This document shows, piece by piece, positions 1 to 7,688 of a DNA stretch of 64,000 bases. Each line of letters opens with the position of its first letter. Within the stretch, counting starts at the first letter, position 1. The stretch spans positions 372,001-436,000 of the forward strand of contig FOUN01000001.1 in the NCBI GenBank assembly GCA_900114885.1, given 5' to 3'. The notes beneath the pieces are model-generated. The model made no database searches, had not been told where the DNA came from, and saw only the letters and a list, made by a program, of their open reading frames with translations. The position numbers and the translations under genes were made by a program. The stretch comes from Psychrobacillus psychrodurans (GTDB lineage Bacteria > Bacillota > Bacilli > Bacillales_A > Planococcaceae).

Positions 1-720
1 AATAAGAGAAAACATTTTCGACTGTGTTTCCTCTATAAAATCACTAAATTCAACCCATTTATCTGGAAGAGCTTTACTAATGGATAATGATTTCTTTCGG
101 TATGCTGGTGTCCAGTATACACTGCTTTTTTTTCCTCGAACTACCGTTTCTAACAACCATGTATCTTCCATAGCTTCTGGTTCTGACAATCTTAGTGCGA
201 CTAATAAGCTTGGATGAGTAGCCTGAGATTTGATTGGCCAGCCACCTTGTTGGAAAAACGGTATAAGAGGTTCTATGTCTTCCATAGATAGCCCAGCTTG
301 GAACAGCTTTTGTTTAACAGCATTAACAAGAAGCATTTGCCCATTATCATCTATTGGAGCAGTAACTTTTAGGTCATTTCCTTCTACGTTTATGAAATTC
401 CATAAATCAGGAGTTGCCCAAACTTTTGCTGTATCTTTAAATGTTTCTAACCATTTATTTGAATCTTCATTGACACCGTCAAATAATGTGAATGGATTCA
501 TTTTTCTAGAAAAAAGTTCAACTAATTCAACAGGAGAAGCGATAAGTGCATTATCCTCAATTTGAGCATTGAGACCGAAAAAGCTTTCTCGGTGATTTAA
601 ATATAAGGATGGTACCCACTTCTCTGCAGGTATATTTATCGAAACTAATCGAAACTGTCCGTTTTCTAACGGATGAATATTTAAAGAAAATTCTTTTGTA
701 ATAGATAAAGGCTGAGTCAT
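1..720 (-). CDS. SNF2-type helicase, N-terminal part (YwqA-like), truncated by window edge
   Basis: An open frame of 240 codons starts at ATG (complement of 718-720) and leaves the window at base 1 without a stop. The protein begins MTQPLSITKEFSLNIHPLEN. Only the region ahead of the helicase motor is present, so no Walker motif can be checked. The call rests on context: the start codon overlaps the stop of the upstream SWIM zinc-finger gene by 4 bases (ATGA), which is the arrangement of the B. subtilis ywqB-ywqA pair, where ywqA encodes a SNF2-family ATPase with a long N-terminal associated domain. Translational coupling is likely. Without the motor domain the identity is an inference from synteny. 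Confidence 0.6.
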   Translation of the reverse strand, partial: MTQPLSITKEFSLNIHPLENGQFRLVSINIPAEKWVPSLYLNHRESFFGLNAQIEDNALIASPVELVELFSRKMNPFTLFDGVNEDSNKWLETFKDTAKVWATPDLWNFINVEGNDLKVTAPIDDNGQMLLVNAVKQKLFQAGLSMEDIEPLIPFFQQGGWPIKSQATHPSLLVALRLSEPEAMEDTWLLETVVRGKKSSVYWTPAYRKKSLSISKALPDKWVEFSDFIEETQSKMFSLI

Positions 721-2333
721 AATGGTAGGTTTCCTTTCTCTATTTCTTGTTGCAGTGCACGAAGACGGCGATACTTTTCGCGAACATTTTCGACGTAAGC
801 ATTCCAATAGTCAGTGTCATTCGATTTCTTAGCAACTTGTTTCATTTTTTTCCAGATTCGAACAGCTTGTTTGTAGCTATAGCGATTTTTTTCTTGAATG
901 AAACGCATTGCATAGTCATGGTAAAGTGGAAGTAAAACATCTGGAGCCTCTTCTTTAATAATAGATAGTCCACATGTTTCCGCATATTCTATTGAGGAAT
1001 TAGCCGATTGATGGAGAGCCATCCAATCGTAGTAACGCTTTTCCTTAATGAGTAGGTTCGAATAAGACTGTAGGCCATACAGACCAAATGATTGATATAC
1101 TTTTTCTAACTCCGTAGGCTGTAATTGAACCATCTCAAATAATAGCTCTAATCGACGAATGAGCATAACACGAGATGGGTTTAGTATTACCTCGTTTAAG
1201 TAATAAGAAACATGAGGTAGTAGTTTTCGAGCTAGGTTAGTACCTAATTCTTTTTTGCCAGTCTGAAGTGCCTTTTCACATACTTCTACCCACTCAAGTA
1301 GCTGGTTTCCTTCCATTTTTTCCGCAGCTAACAATAGCTCATCGGTCATGGACAAGGTTAAGTAAAAGTATGGTAGCACCATATTTAATGGCATATCATC
1401 TTCTATAGTCTCCAGTGCCTCTAAATATTTTACTTCCTTCATTCTTGTATTCTTGTCTGTTACGAGCGCATCCCAAAAGGAAAGATATACTTGCTTTCGA
1501 TAGTGTACAAGGTTTTCCATATCGAAGTAAAAATGATGAACTCGAACCATTATTTCTTCGTAAAATGGATCTGCTGCGAACATACGAGGCTTCGATGATA
1601 GTTGGTTTAAATGATCATTCAGCTCCGCAAGGTATTCGTTTAAAAAATGAAGGACTCGATTTTGCATATTCGACTGAGCAAGAGGTTCAATATATGGCCA
1701 GGACTTGATGAGTATAGAAAGTTCCACATACACGTCAAAAATAGGTTGCCACTCGCGTTCAAATGGACGAGACTTCCGAATTTGAGATTTCAAATCATGA
1801 ATAGCAAATTCAAGTAAATAAAAACTAGTAGGTGGGTAATTAGCAATAAATTTACGGAAAAAGTTTTCAACAATAATATCCCAACTTCTTGGACTACGTT
1901 CATCTTTTAGCAAAGACAATTGGACCTGGTCTGCCTGCGAACGCCATTCAGAAATCCAAGTAGACAAAGAATCATTTTGTTGATACAAATAAAAAACAGC
2001 TGCCACAATATGTCTACACGGCTTATGTATAGGACATGGGCAGTGAAAGTTATCTTTTGAGATATGATAGTTCACTTCAATATTTGTAACATCGCGTATC
2101 GTAAAATCAACCCGATGTTCCTGGGGGAAATAATTAGTAATAGAAACAGCACCGTTACGCACAAAAAAAGCGGCACGACGGACAAGCTCCTCATCGTCCA
2201 ATAAAGCAGGATGTAGCTTCTTCGCAATCGTATCCATAGACTGGTGAATCTGTTTATTATAATGGGTTGCAAGTTTTTGATAAGAAGTAGGGTTCAAACG
2301 GATCTCTCCTAAGAAAAAAGGCTTTCCTTCCAT
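717..2333 (-). CDS. SWIM zinc-finger protein (YwqB-like)
   Basis: A 538-residue protein without signal peptide or membrane segment. Residues 98-108 read CPCPIHKPCRH, which fits the SWIM zinc-binding signature CxC-xn-CxH (Cys98, Cys100, Cys106, His108). SWIM domains bind DNA or proteins and are often found beside SNF2 ATPases. The rest looks helical and has no motif I recognise. The gene is followed immediately, with a 4-base overlap, by the helicase-like frame, so the two probably form one transcription unit and work together in DNA or chromatin remodelling. The biochemical role of YwqB-type proteins is not established. Confidence 0.8.
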   Translation of the reverse strand: MEGKPFFLGEIRLNPTSYQKLATHYNKQIHQSMDTIAKKLHPALLDDEELVRRAAFFVRNGAVSITNYFPQEHRVDFTIRDVTNIEVNYHISKDNFHCPCPIHKPCRHIVAAVFYLYQQNDSLSTWISEWRSQADQVQLSLLKDERSPRSWDIIVENFFRKFIANYPPTSFYLLEFAIHDLKSQIRKSRPFEREWQPIFDVYVELSILIKSWPYIEPLAQSNMQNRVLHFLNEYLAELNDHLNQLSSKPRMFAADPFYEEIMVRVHHFYFDMENLVHYRKQVYLSFWDALVTDKNTRMKEVKYLEALETIEDDMPLNMVLPYFYLTLSMTDELLLAAEKMEGNQLLEWVEVCEKALQTGKKELGTNLARKLLPHVSYYLNEVILNPSRVMLIRRLELLFEMVQLQPTELEKVYQSFGLYGLQSYSNLLIKEKRYYDWMALHQSANSSIEYAETCGLSIIKEEAPDVLLPLYHDYAMRFIQEKNRYSYKQAVRIWKKMKQVAKKSNDTDYWNAYVENVREKYRRLRALQQEIEKGNLPL

Positions 2334-2405
2334 TATACGTATAAAGCTTGCTGATTAAAAGCCGAACCTAAAACAATTTGACTAAAAGGATAGTAATAAT
2401 AGAAA

Positions 2406-2438
2406 AAGCCTTTACTTATCATGATATAAGTAAAAGCT
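2406..2438 (-). terminator. Intrinsic terminator of the XRE regulator gene
   Basis: Arms 2406-2419 and 2425-2438 pair almost completely (one mismatch). On the minus strand the hairpin is followed by a T-rich run. It starts directly at the stop codon of the minus-strand regulator. Confidence 0.75.
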
Positions 2439-2843
2439 TCAATCTTTATTCAGTCGATTTAAAATGTATTTTCTTCGGTCTTTGTCATTTTTGGCAAAAT
2501 TAACAATATCCATGGTAAAATCCCGATATTCTTTTAAGTGAATTATTTCCTTCACATACTCTTCTTGAAAAGTTTCTATGTATCTTGTTTTACTCTCCTT
2601 AGCCTCCAAAATAGGATCATTGCTTTTATAGCGTTTATCTTGGAGCATATATAAAAATTGATCATCTGGGATATTATATTTGTCTTTTATCTTCATTAAT
2701 AACTCAATGGAAATACCAAGATCACCTTTTTCATATTTTGATAATGCTGAGTGATCAATGCCTAGAATTTTAGCAGCTTCCATTTGTGTTATGTCTAGCT
2801 TTTCACGATAAGCACGCAACTGCTCTCCAAATGCCATATTCAT
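2439..2843 (-). CDS. XRE-family transcriptional regulator, small
   Basis: A 134-residue protein. Residues about 7-60 form a classic helix-turn-helix of the Cro/C1 (XRE) type, with LDITQMEAAKILGI as helices 1-2 and SALSKYEKGD as the recognition helix. The C-terminal half is charged and helical and has no ligand domain that I recognise. The start ATG is preceded on the minus strand by a run of six G that serves as ribosome site. It stands alone between the SWIM/helicase pair and divergent small genes, so its target is unknown. It could control itself or the divergent gene at 2997. Confidence 0.85.
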   Translation of the reverse strand: MNMAFGEQLRAYREKLDITQMEAAKILGIDHSALSKYEKGDLGISIELLMKIKDKYNIPDDQFLYMLQDKRYKSNDPILEAKESKTRYIETFQEEYVKEIIHLKEYRDFTMDIVNFAKNDKDRRKYILNRLNKD

Positions 2844-2996
2844 CCCCCCATATACAATGCTACGATAGCGAAATTAGGATCGCAATGAATGAAAATCGCT
2901 AAATTGGAGATATTCGTAAAAAGTACAAGCAAATATAGTATAAGATATATACATCGAATAACATAAATGAGAAATATAGGAATAAATACAATATAA

Positions 2997-3377
2997 ATGG
3001 GAGTGATAGCTATCAAAAGAATACAATTTTACATACCGTCTTTATTTGAGTTTCAGGATAATCATTCAAGGGGAAATAAGGAAAAAATAAAAGTCATTGG
3101 TGTTAAGAAAAAGTATATTGAGTATTTTAGTGGATATCGTGAAAAAGAAATGACACATATTAATCAAATTGTTGCGGAAGATTTCACTGTTTATGATTTA
3201 CTACTCGATTGTGAAGCTAACCTATTATCTTTTTACTTAGAACATGAAGAGCAGTCAAACCAAACAAAAGTACTTGAAAAAGTATTTCAAACGTTTATCT
3301 TTGAATACAACGAGCAATCCTTTGGCTATTTTACAATAGCAAAAGGAAAGAATAGACCAAGAACTCTAGTGAAATAA
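2997..3377 (+). CDS. Hypothetical protein, 126 aa
   Basis: An open frame of 126 codons, divergent from the XRE regulator. The product is basic in its first half and acidic and helical later, with no signal peptide, membrane segment or familiar motif. Start assignment is weak: the listed ATG has no clear ribosome site, and a GGAG lies just inside the frame at 3000. A terminator-like hairpin follows (3394-3420), which supports a real transcript. I do not recognise the family. The divergent arrangement with the XRE gene suggests possible regulation by it. Confidence 0.55.
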   Translation: MGVIAIKRIQFYIPSLFEFQDNHSRGNKEKIKVIGVKKKYIEYFSGYREKEMTHINQIVAEDFTVYDLLLDCEANLLSFYLEHEEQSNQTKVLEKVFQTFIFEYNEQSFGYFTIAKGKNRPRTLVK

Positions 3378-3393
3378 AATTATGTTTCAAAAG

Positions 3394-3420
3394 CGGATGC
3401 ATATTGCATTCCTTTTTTTA
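3394..3420 (+). terminator. Terminator-like hairpin after 2997-3377
   Basis: A short stem (GGATGCA paired with TGCATTCC, one bulge) is followed by seven T residues, 17 bases after the stop codon. Confidence 0.6.
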
Positions 3421-3619
3421 TGAGAAACATCTCGATGCCAATGTGGAAGACTCTTCCGTTTAGCAAGCAAATAGTGATAGGGGGAAGTATCTAGGTGGGG
3501 AAAACAAGTAAATCATATTTTGCTTGCTAATTATATTTTTAATGCCATTAACTACACGAAAATGAGAAAATGTGATAAACTAAGAGTAATCAGAAAATTC
3601 TATTAAAGGAGAGGAGAAT

Positions 3620-4060
3620 ATGATACTAGTACAACTAATGAAACCATTTTATACGAAGTTTGAAGGAAACAGCATTAAGATGGTATTTGCCTATCAGTAT
3701 TTTTCCATAAGGAAGGATGATGAGCTATTTCATTTTATACCAGTGGAGGGCAAAGAAATTATTTTAAATGCACAAACGTTACAGGTGGAGAATTTGTCGG
3801 AAGTATTCGTATTTCAAAAGGGGAACAGGTTTATTAGATTGCCACTTTATCAATTACTGCTTGTGTCAGATATTCATACACATTTACAAACAATTTTAGA
3901 AGAAGCAAACCAAGTCGATTCACAGGAAGTCTCAATTGAAGGAACCGAGGAAATCATCCAATTACTAGTACAACAAAACGTAGAGCGCATGATTGACTTT
4001 GCTTTGACAACTAGAGATGAGTCATTATTCAACACACTGCTAATGTATAAAGAACACTAA
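3620..4060 (+). CDS. IDEAL-domain protein
   Basis: A 146-residue cytosolic protein with a good ribosome site (AAAGGAGAGGAG) before ATG. The C-terminus reads MIDFALTTRDESLFNTL, which matches the short IDEAL domain (consensus roughly IDEALD.RDKE.F..L) first described at the end of Bacillus YpiB-type proteins. The N-terminal 100 residues look like a small alpha/beta fold with no motif I know. IDEAL-domain proteins are confined to the Bacillales, and the function of the domain is unclear. A strong terminator follows at 4096-4137, so this appears monocistronic. Confidence 0.75.
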   Translation: MILVQLMKPFYTKFEGNSIKMVFAYQYFSIRKDDELFHFIPVEGKEIILNAQTLQVENLSEVFVFQKGNRFIRLPLYQLLLVSDIHTHLQTILEEANQVDSQEVSIEGTEEIIQLLVQQNVERMIDFALTTRDESLFNTLLMYKEH

Positions 4061-4095
4061 TGGGGGCTGTTACATTGTATAACATTATCAATTAG

Positions 4096-4137
4096 AAAAC
4101 ACCTAGCGAATAGGAATATTTCGATAGGTGTTTTTAT
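4096..4137 (+). terminator. Intrinsic terminator after IDEAL-domain gene
   Basis: Perfect 10-base arms (4096-4105 with 4125-4134), core AACACCTA/TAGGTGTT, followed by T residues. Confidence 0.8.
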
Positions 4138-4401
4138 GTGCATTCCAATTTAAAGAGATGAGAAGAAGTAAAGGAACAACACAAAACCACTTGATCCAAG
4201 TACCCCAAACAAAATGTCCCCCCAATTTAATCCAAACTTGTCGATTTTCATTTACAAAAGCTCCTTTCCTGTCAATTTCCCGGGAAATAACTCGATTATT
4301 ATATTTGTCGTAAAGCTATCTCAAAAGTTACGTTTATTCTTCCCAAATCCGTAAAGAATTAATCGTTATCAGGCAATTTATTTCGTAGAGTTCTAGAAAG
4401 C

Positions 4402-4428
4402 TAAAAGAATTTTCAATAAAGACGATAT
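4402..4428 (+). promoter_or_regulatory. Sigma-D (flagellar) promoter
   Basis: TAAA at 4402-4405, exactly 15 bases, then GACGATAT at 4421-4428. The known B. subtilis sigma-D consensus is TAAA-N15-GCCGATAT, so this differs at one position of the -10. It lies about 260 bases upstream of the flagellin gene, consistent with its function. Confidence 0.85.
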
Positions 4429-4435
4429 AATGAAT

Positions 4436-4688
4436 AAAGGGAAGCAACAGTCAGATTTTTCTTAATTTGAACTTTGGCAAATAGCATCGCATCGTGTGGC
4501 AATACTCGAGTGACCAACATCGTGTTAGTATGAATAAGTTTGGATTTTACGGGGAGTTGATCGCAAACTCAACCTTTGAAGTGAGAGTCTTGCTATAAAG
4601 AGGACGTATTGTTGCCAAAGAACGTGGTTAATTAAATAGAAATGACCGTTTTCATACGAGATAACTGGACCAAAAAGGAGCTGATATA
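4436..4688 (+). promoter_or_regulatory. Long foldable 5' leader of flagellin mRNA
   Basis: If transcription starts just after the sigma-D box, the flagellin mRNA has a leader of about 250 bases. Within it CTTTGGCAA (4472-4480) is perfectly complementary to TTGCCAAAG (4612-4620), closing a 131-base domain. Inside is a smaller hairpin (GTTGA/TCAAC near 4557-4574), and CATCGTGT occurs twice. No short open frame with a good ribosome site is evident. Its role is unknown; in B. subtilis the hag leader is the target of CsrA/FliW control. Confidence 0.5.
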
Positions 4689-5501
4689 ATGCTTGGAAAT
4701 TGGAATGCTACTGGACTATCTATTTTACGGAACATGAACTCTCAATGGGCACAGGTAAATAAGTCGATGGAACGCATTTCTTCTGGATACCGTATCAACC
4801 GAGCAGGTGATGATCCTGCAGGTCTAGCTATCTCAGAAAAAATGCGTGCCCAAATTCGCGGACTGGGACAAGCAGCAAGGAATATCCAGGACGGGATTTC
4901 CCTTGTCCAAACTGCAGAGGGTGCTCTAAATGAAACTCATTCTATTTTACAAAGGATGAGAGAACTAAGTGTTCAATCCGCAAATGATACGTTAACCGAC
5001 AAAGATCGAGATCAATTAGCATTAGAATTCGAAGAACTAAAAAAAGAAGTAACAAGAATTTCAAAAGATACTGAGTTTAATACAAAGCCGTTATTAGATG
5101 GATCTCAAACCTCTCTTAAAATTCAGGCTGGTGCAAATACCGGACAATATATCGAATTGTCATTTGGCAATATGGGGTCCACCAGTATTGGTATACAGGA
5201 TTTGTCCATTTCCACGAGAGATGATGCAGATAAGGCGATGGGAGAACTAGATAAAGCAATTCAAAAAGTATCGAATGAACGCTCTAAAATGGGAGCTTAT
5301 GCAAATCGAATGGAACACGCCTACAATAATGCAGTTAATATGGAAGAAAATCTGACTGCAGCAGAATCTAGAATTAGAGATGTAGATATTGCAAAAGAAA
5401 TAATGGCGCTCACTAAAGCTAATATATTAATGCAAGCCAGTCAATATGTTCTAAGCTTGCATATGCAACAAGCACAAGGTGTTCTGCAACTACTCAACTA
5501 A
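4689..5501 (+). CDS. Flagellin, variant/secondary type
   Basis: A 270-residue flagellin with conserved N-terminal D0/D1 (ISSGYRINRAGDDPAGLAIS, then QTAEGALNETHSILQRMREL) and C-terminal D1/D0 ending in QQAQGVLQLLN. The variable central domain is nearly absent, giving a filament-core-only protein like short Bacillus flagellins. The N-terminus is unusual: MLGNWNATGLSILRNMNSQW in place of the common MRIN-type start, and the C-terminal QASQ.ML stretch is altered to SQYVLSLHM. This suggests a paralogue rather than the main Hag. Expression is likely sigma-D dependent (4402-4428). A ribosome site AAAAAGGAG precedes the ATG and a terminator follows. Confidence 0.93.
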   Translation: MLGNWNATGLSILRNMNSQWAQVNKSMERISSGYRINRAGDDPAGLAISEKMRAQIRGLGQAARNIQDGISLVQTAEGALNETHSILQRMRELSVQSANDTLTDKDRDQLALEFEELKKEVTRISKDTEFNTKPLLDGSQTSLKIQAGANTGQYIELSFGNMGSTSIGIQDLSISTRDDADKAMGELDKAIQKVSNERSKMGAYANRMEHAYNNAVNMEENLTAAESRIRDVDIAKEIMALTKANILMQASQYVLSLHMQQAQGVLQLLN

Positions 5502-5511
5502 TCAGGTGAGG

Positions 5512-5540
5512 CAACCGTTGTTATTGACGGTTGTTTTATT
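5512..5540 (+). terminator. Intrinsic terminator of flagellin gene
   Basis: CAACCGT (5512-5518) pairs with ACGGTTG (5527-5533), followed by TTTTATT. Confidence 0.85.
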
Positions 5541-5617
5541 AATTGTATAGAAATTTATGCAGTTTTAGTAAGTTTCAGTTAAGATAGGTTTATAGATACA
5601 TAAAAGGGGGAAATGGG

Positions 5618-6991
5618 ATGAAGAGGTTTACTGTCTTAGCGGTAATCATTATCGGATTGATCTCAGCGCCGATTTCTTCATTAGCGACACCGCTAGATGA
5701 AGTAAAAAATTTAGTTAGAGTGCACTATAAAGGAGAAATACCCTCTAGTATAGAAGAAATAGATTCTATTGATGATATAATGGAGCAGTTAGATCCATAC
5801 TCTACCTATTTTACTAGAGAAGAATTTGAGGCGTACACGAACTCTATTAATAACACAACGACTGGAATTGGTGTGACAATTGAAGAACATGTGACTGGAA
5901 TTCAAATTGTCAGCACATTTGATGGAGGAGCAGCACAGCAAGCTGGTATATCACCTGGTGATATTATTCTTTCAATCAATGGTATATCTACTACAGGTAT
6001 GGCAATTCAACAAGCTTCCTCGATCATTACGGGTAAAGAAGGAACCACAGTCCAGGTACAGGTTTTGAAAAGCAATAATACGAAAGAAATGTATAACTTA
6101 ATGCGTAAGAAATTTACGATTCCTGTCGTAACCAAAGAACTCTTAGCAGGCAATATTGGGTATATAGGGATGAATTCATTTTCAGATAATGGAGCAGTCC
6201 TTGTTCAAAAGGCAAAAGTTGAACTTCAAAAGCTTGGAGCGACTTCGTTTATATTAGACTTGCGCAATAATGGCGGAGGATATGTACATACAGCAGAAGA
6301 ACTTATTGGACTATTTCCTAACAGTCCTGATGCATTCAAAATCATTAAAACTAGTGAGTCTACTTTAACTAAATCGACGAAGCAATCCTCGTTATTTCCT
6401 GCGAATACAAAAGTACTAATAAATGGGTATAGTGCGAGTGCGTCCGAAATGACTGCAGCAGCGCTATTAGACCAAAAATCAGCATCTCTATACGGGCAGA
6501 AGACTTATGGAAAAGGTTCGATGCAATCATTTTTTAGTCTTTCTGACGGATCTATATTAAAGCTGACGATTGCGAATTTCACAGGACCAAAAGACACTAT
6601 TATTCACAAAACTGGAGTAAATCCGCACTTTGTAACAGAAGTTGGACACGAATTAGTAAAAGCACATAGAGATGCATTAATAGAAGTAAATAAAAACTAT
6701 AAAAAGATGTCCGCATTACATAATGTACCGACAACGAAACAATTTACCATTACTTTTTCCAGCAATGTAGTACAAAATGCAAAGCAAAAAGTGGAATTAG
6801 TAAAACTAGGAACAACCGATACCGTTCCTGTCACAATTGAACTAAAATCACCGAAACAGTTCGTTGTCACACCAACAGCACCGCTAGAAAAAGGGGCAGC
6901 CTATCTACTACTCATCCATCCGACTTTCCAAACGAATGCAGGAATCATGATGAAAAATGGTGCTTATGTGGAAGTAACTGTTCAACCATAA
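5618..6991 (+). CDS. S41-family C-terminal processing peptidase with PDZ and Ig-like tail
   Basis: A 457-residue secreted serine protease of the CtpA/CtpB family. Residues 1-23 form a signal peptide. A PDZ domain lies at about 80-160 (GGAAQQAGISPGDIILSING). The catalytic core shows GYSASASEM with Ser274, and TYGKGSMQ with Lys299 and Gln303; the Ser-Lys spacing of 25 is that of E. coli Tsp and CtpB. DLRNNGGGY is the conserved substrate-cleft loop. Residues 370-457 look like an SbsA/Big-type Ig domain (FTITFSSNV...), unusual for CtpB proteins. It heads an operon with the membrane protein and adaptor-like protein downstream, suggesting envelope processing. The ribosome site is AAAAGGGGGAAATGGG. 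Confidence 0.9.
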   Translation: MKRFTVLAVIIIGLISAPISSLATPLDEVKNLVRVHYKGEIPSSIEEIDSIDDIMEQLDPYSTYFTREEFEAYTNSINNTTTGIGVTIEEHVTGIQIVSTFDGGAAQQAGISPGDIILSINGISTTGMAIQQASSIITGKEGTTVQVQVLKSNNTKEMYNLMRKKFTIPVVTKELLAGNIGYIGMNSFSDNGAVLVQKAKVELQKLGATSFILDLRNNGGGYVHTAEELIGLFPNSPDAFKIIKTSESTLTKSTKQSSLFPANTKVLINGYSASASEMTAAALLDQKSASLYGQKTYGKGSMQSFFSLSDGSILKLTIANFTGPKDTIIHKTGVNPHFVTEVGHELVKAHRDALIEVNKNYKKMSALHNVPTTKQFTITFSSNVVQNAKQKVELVKLGTTDTVPVTIELKSPKQFVVTPTAPLEKGAAYLLLIHPTFQTNAGIMMKNGAYVEVTVQP

Positions 6992-7007
6992 GAGGGGGAA
7001 CACTGGA

Positions 7008-7688
7008 ATGTTTTTTGAATTTCGATTTTGGAAATACCTGTTTAATAGAAATGATCTCATTGTATCGTTAAAAGAAGATGCAACGATGCGAGGATTTCAG
7101 AGTCGCGTATGGTTCGTAGCAATCTTTGGAATCCTATTATTTGCCCTACGAGACATTTGGGGATTACATACGGAAGAACTAACGGCTCTTTTTGTCAACA
7201 GCTACGAAGATACTTTTACGATTGCTAGAATTATATCTTTAATAGGAACTATCTTTTGGTCTTTACTATACATGGGCTTTCATTTCTTTGTAATTGCGTT
7301 TATCTTACATAAAATTACACAAGTGGAATTATCAAAAGTAGCTATATTACAATTATTCGTCGTAGCATTTCTATTAATGGAAAAAGCATTTAACTATTTC
7401 TTATATGCTGTTGTAGGCTATGCAACGGACTATTCGGTCCTTTCATTTGGTCCACTAGCAGCAACATTTATAGAACAGTCGTATGTCAATTATTTCTTTA
7501 ACGAATTATCCCTAATTACAGGGTTAATAATCGCTATTCAGTTTCACTTTTTACGAGCTTTTACTGCGATGTCCACTCGTAATCTATTTCTACTATTACT
7601 AGGAATTCAAGTGATTTTGGCCATAATCACAGCGGGCTTTGAAGTACTCCCAATTGAATTATGGATTGAAGGAGGGCAAACCAAATGA
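7008..7688 (+). CDS. Multipass membrane protein, Yip1-like
   Basis: A 226-residue protein with about five hydrophobic helices (around residues 32-50, 76-100, 105-130, 150-180 and 192-215). The size and topology resemble Yip1-family membrane proteins such as YknW, which in B. subtilis precedes the adaptor YknX. Here also it is followed, with a 4-base ATGA overlap, by a HlyD-like protein. A ribosome site AGAGGGGGAA lies upstream, 16 bases after the S41 peptidase stop. It probably helps assemble or regulate the adaptor. Family assignment is by topology and synteny only. Confidence 0.6.
   Translation: MFFEFRFWKYLFNRNDLIVSLKEDATMRGFQSRVWFVAIFGILLFALRDIWGLHTEELTALFVNSYEDTFTIARIISLIGTIFWSLLYMGFHFFVIAFILHKITQVELSKVAILQLFVVAFLLMEKAFNYFLYAVVGYATDYSVLSFGPLAATFIEQSYVNYFFNELSLITGLIIAIQFHFLRAFTAMSTRNLFLLLLGIQVILAIITAGFEVLPIELWIEGGQTK

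Noticed and set aside
230-565. Plus-strand open frame of 111 codons
   Set aside because: It is antisense to the helicase-like frame, which has a better start, coupling to its neighbour and natural composition.
4128-4313. Small plus-strand open frame after the IDEAL-domain gene
   Set aside because: It begins inside a terminator hairpin, has no ribosome site and no plausible composition.
4436-4688. c-di-GMP-I (GEMM) riboswitch in the flagellin leader
   Set aside because: Some isolated GCAAA-like matches exist, but the conserved core order and tetraloop/receptor elements are not recognisable.
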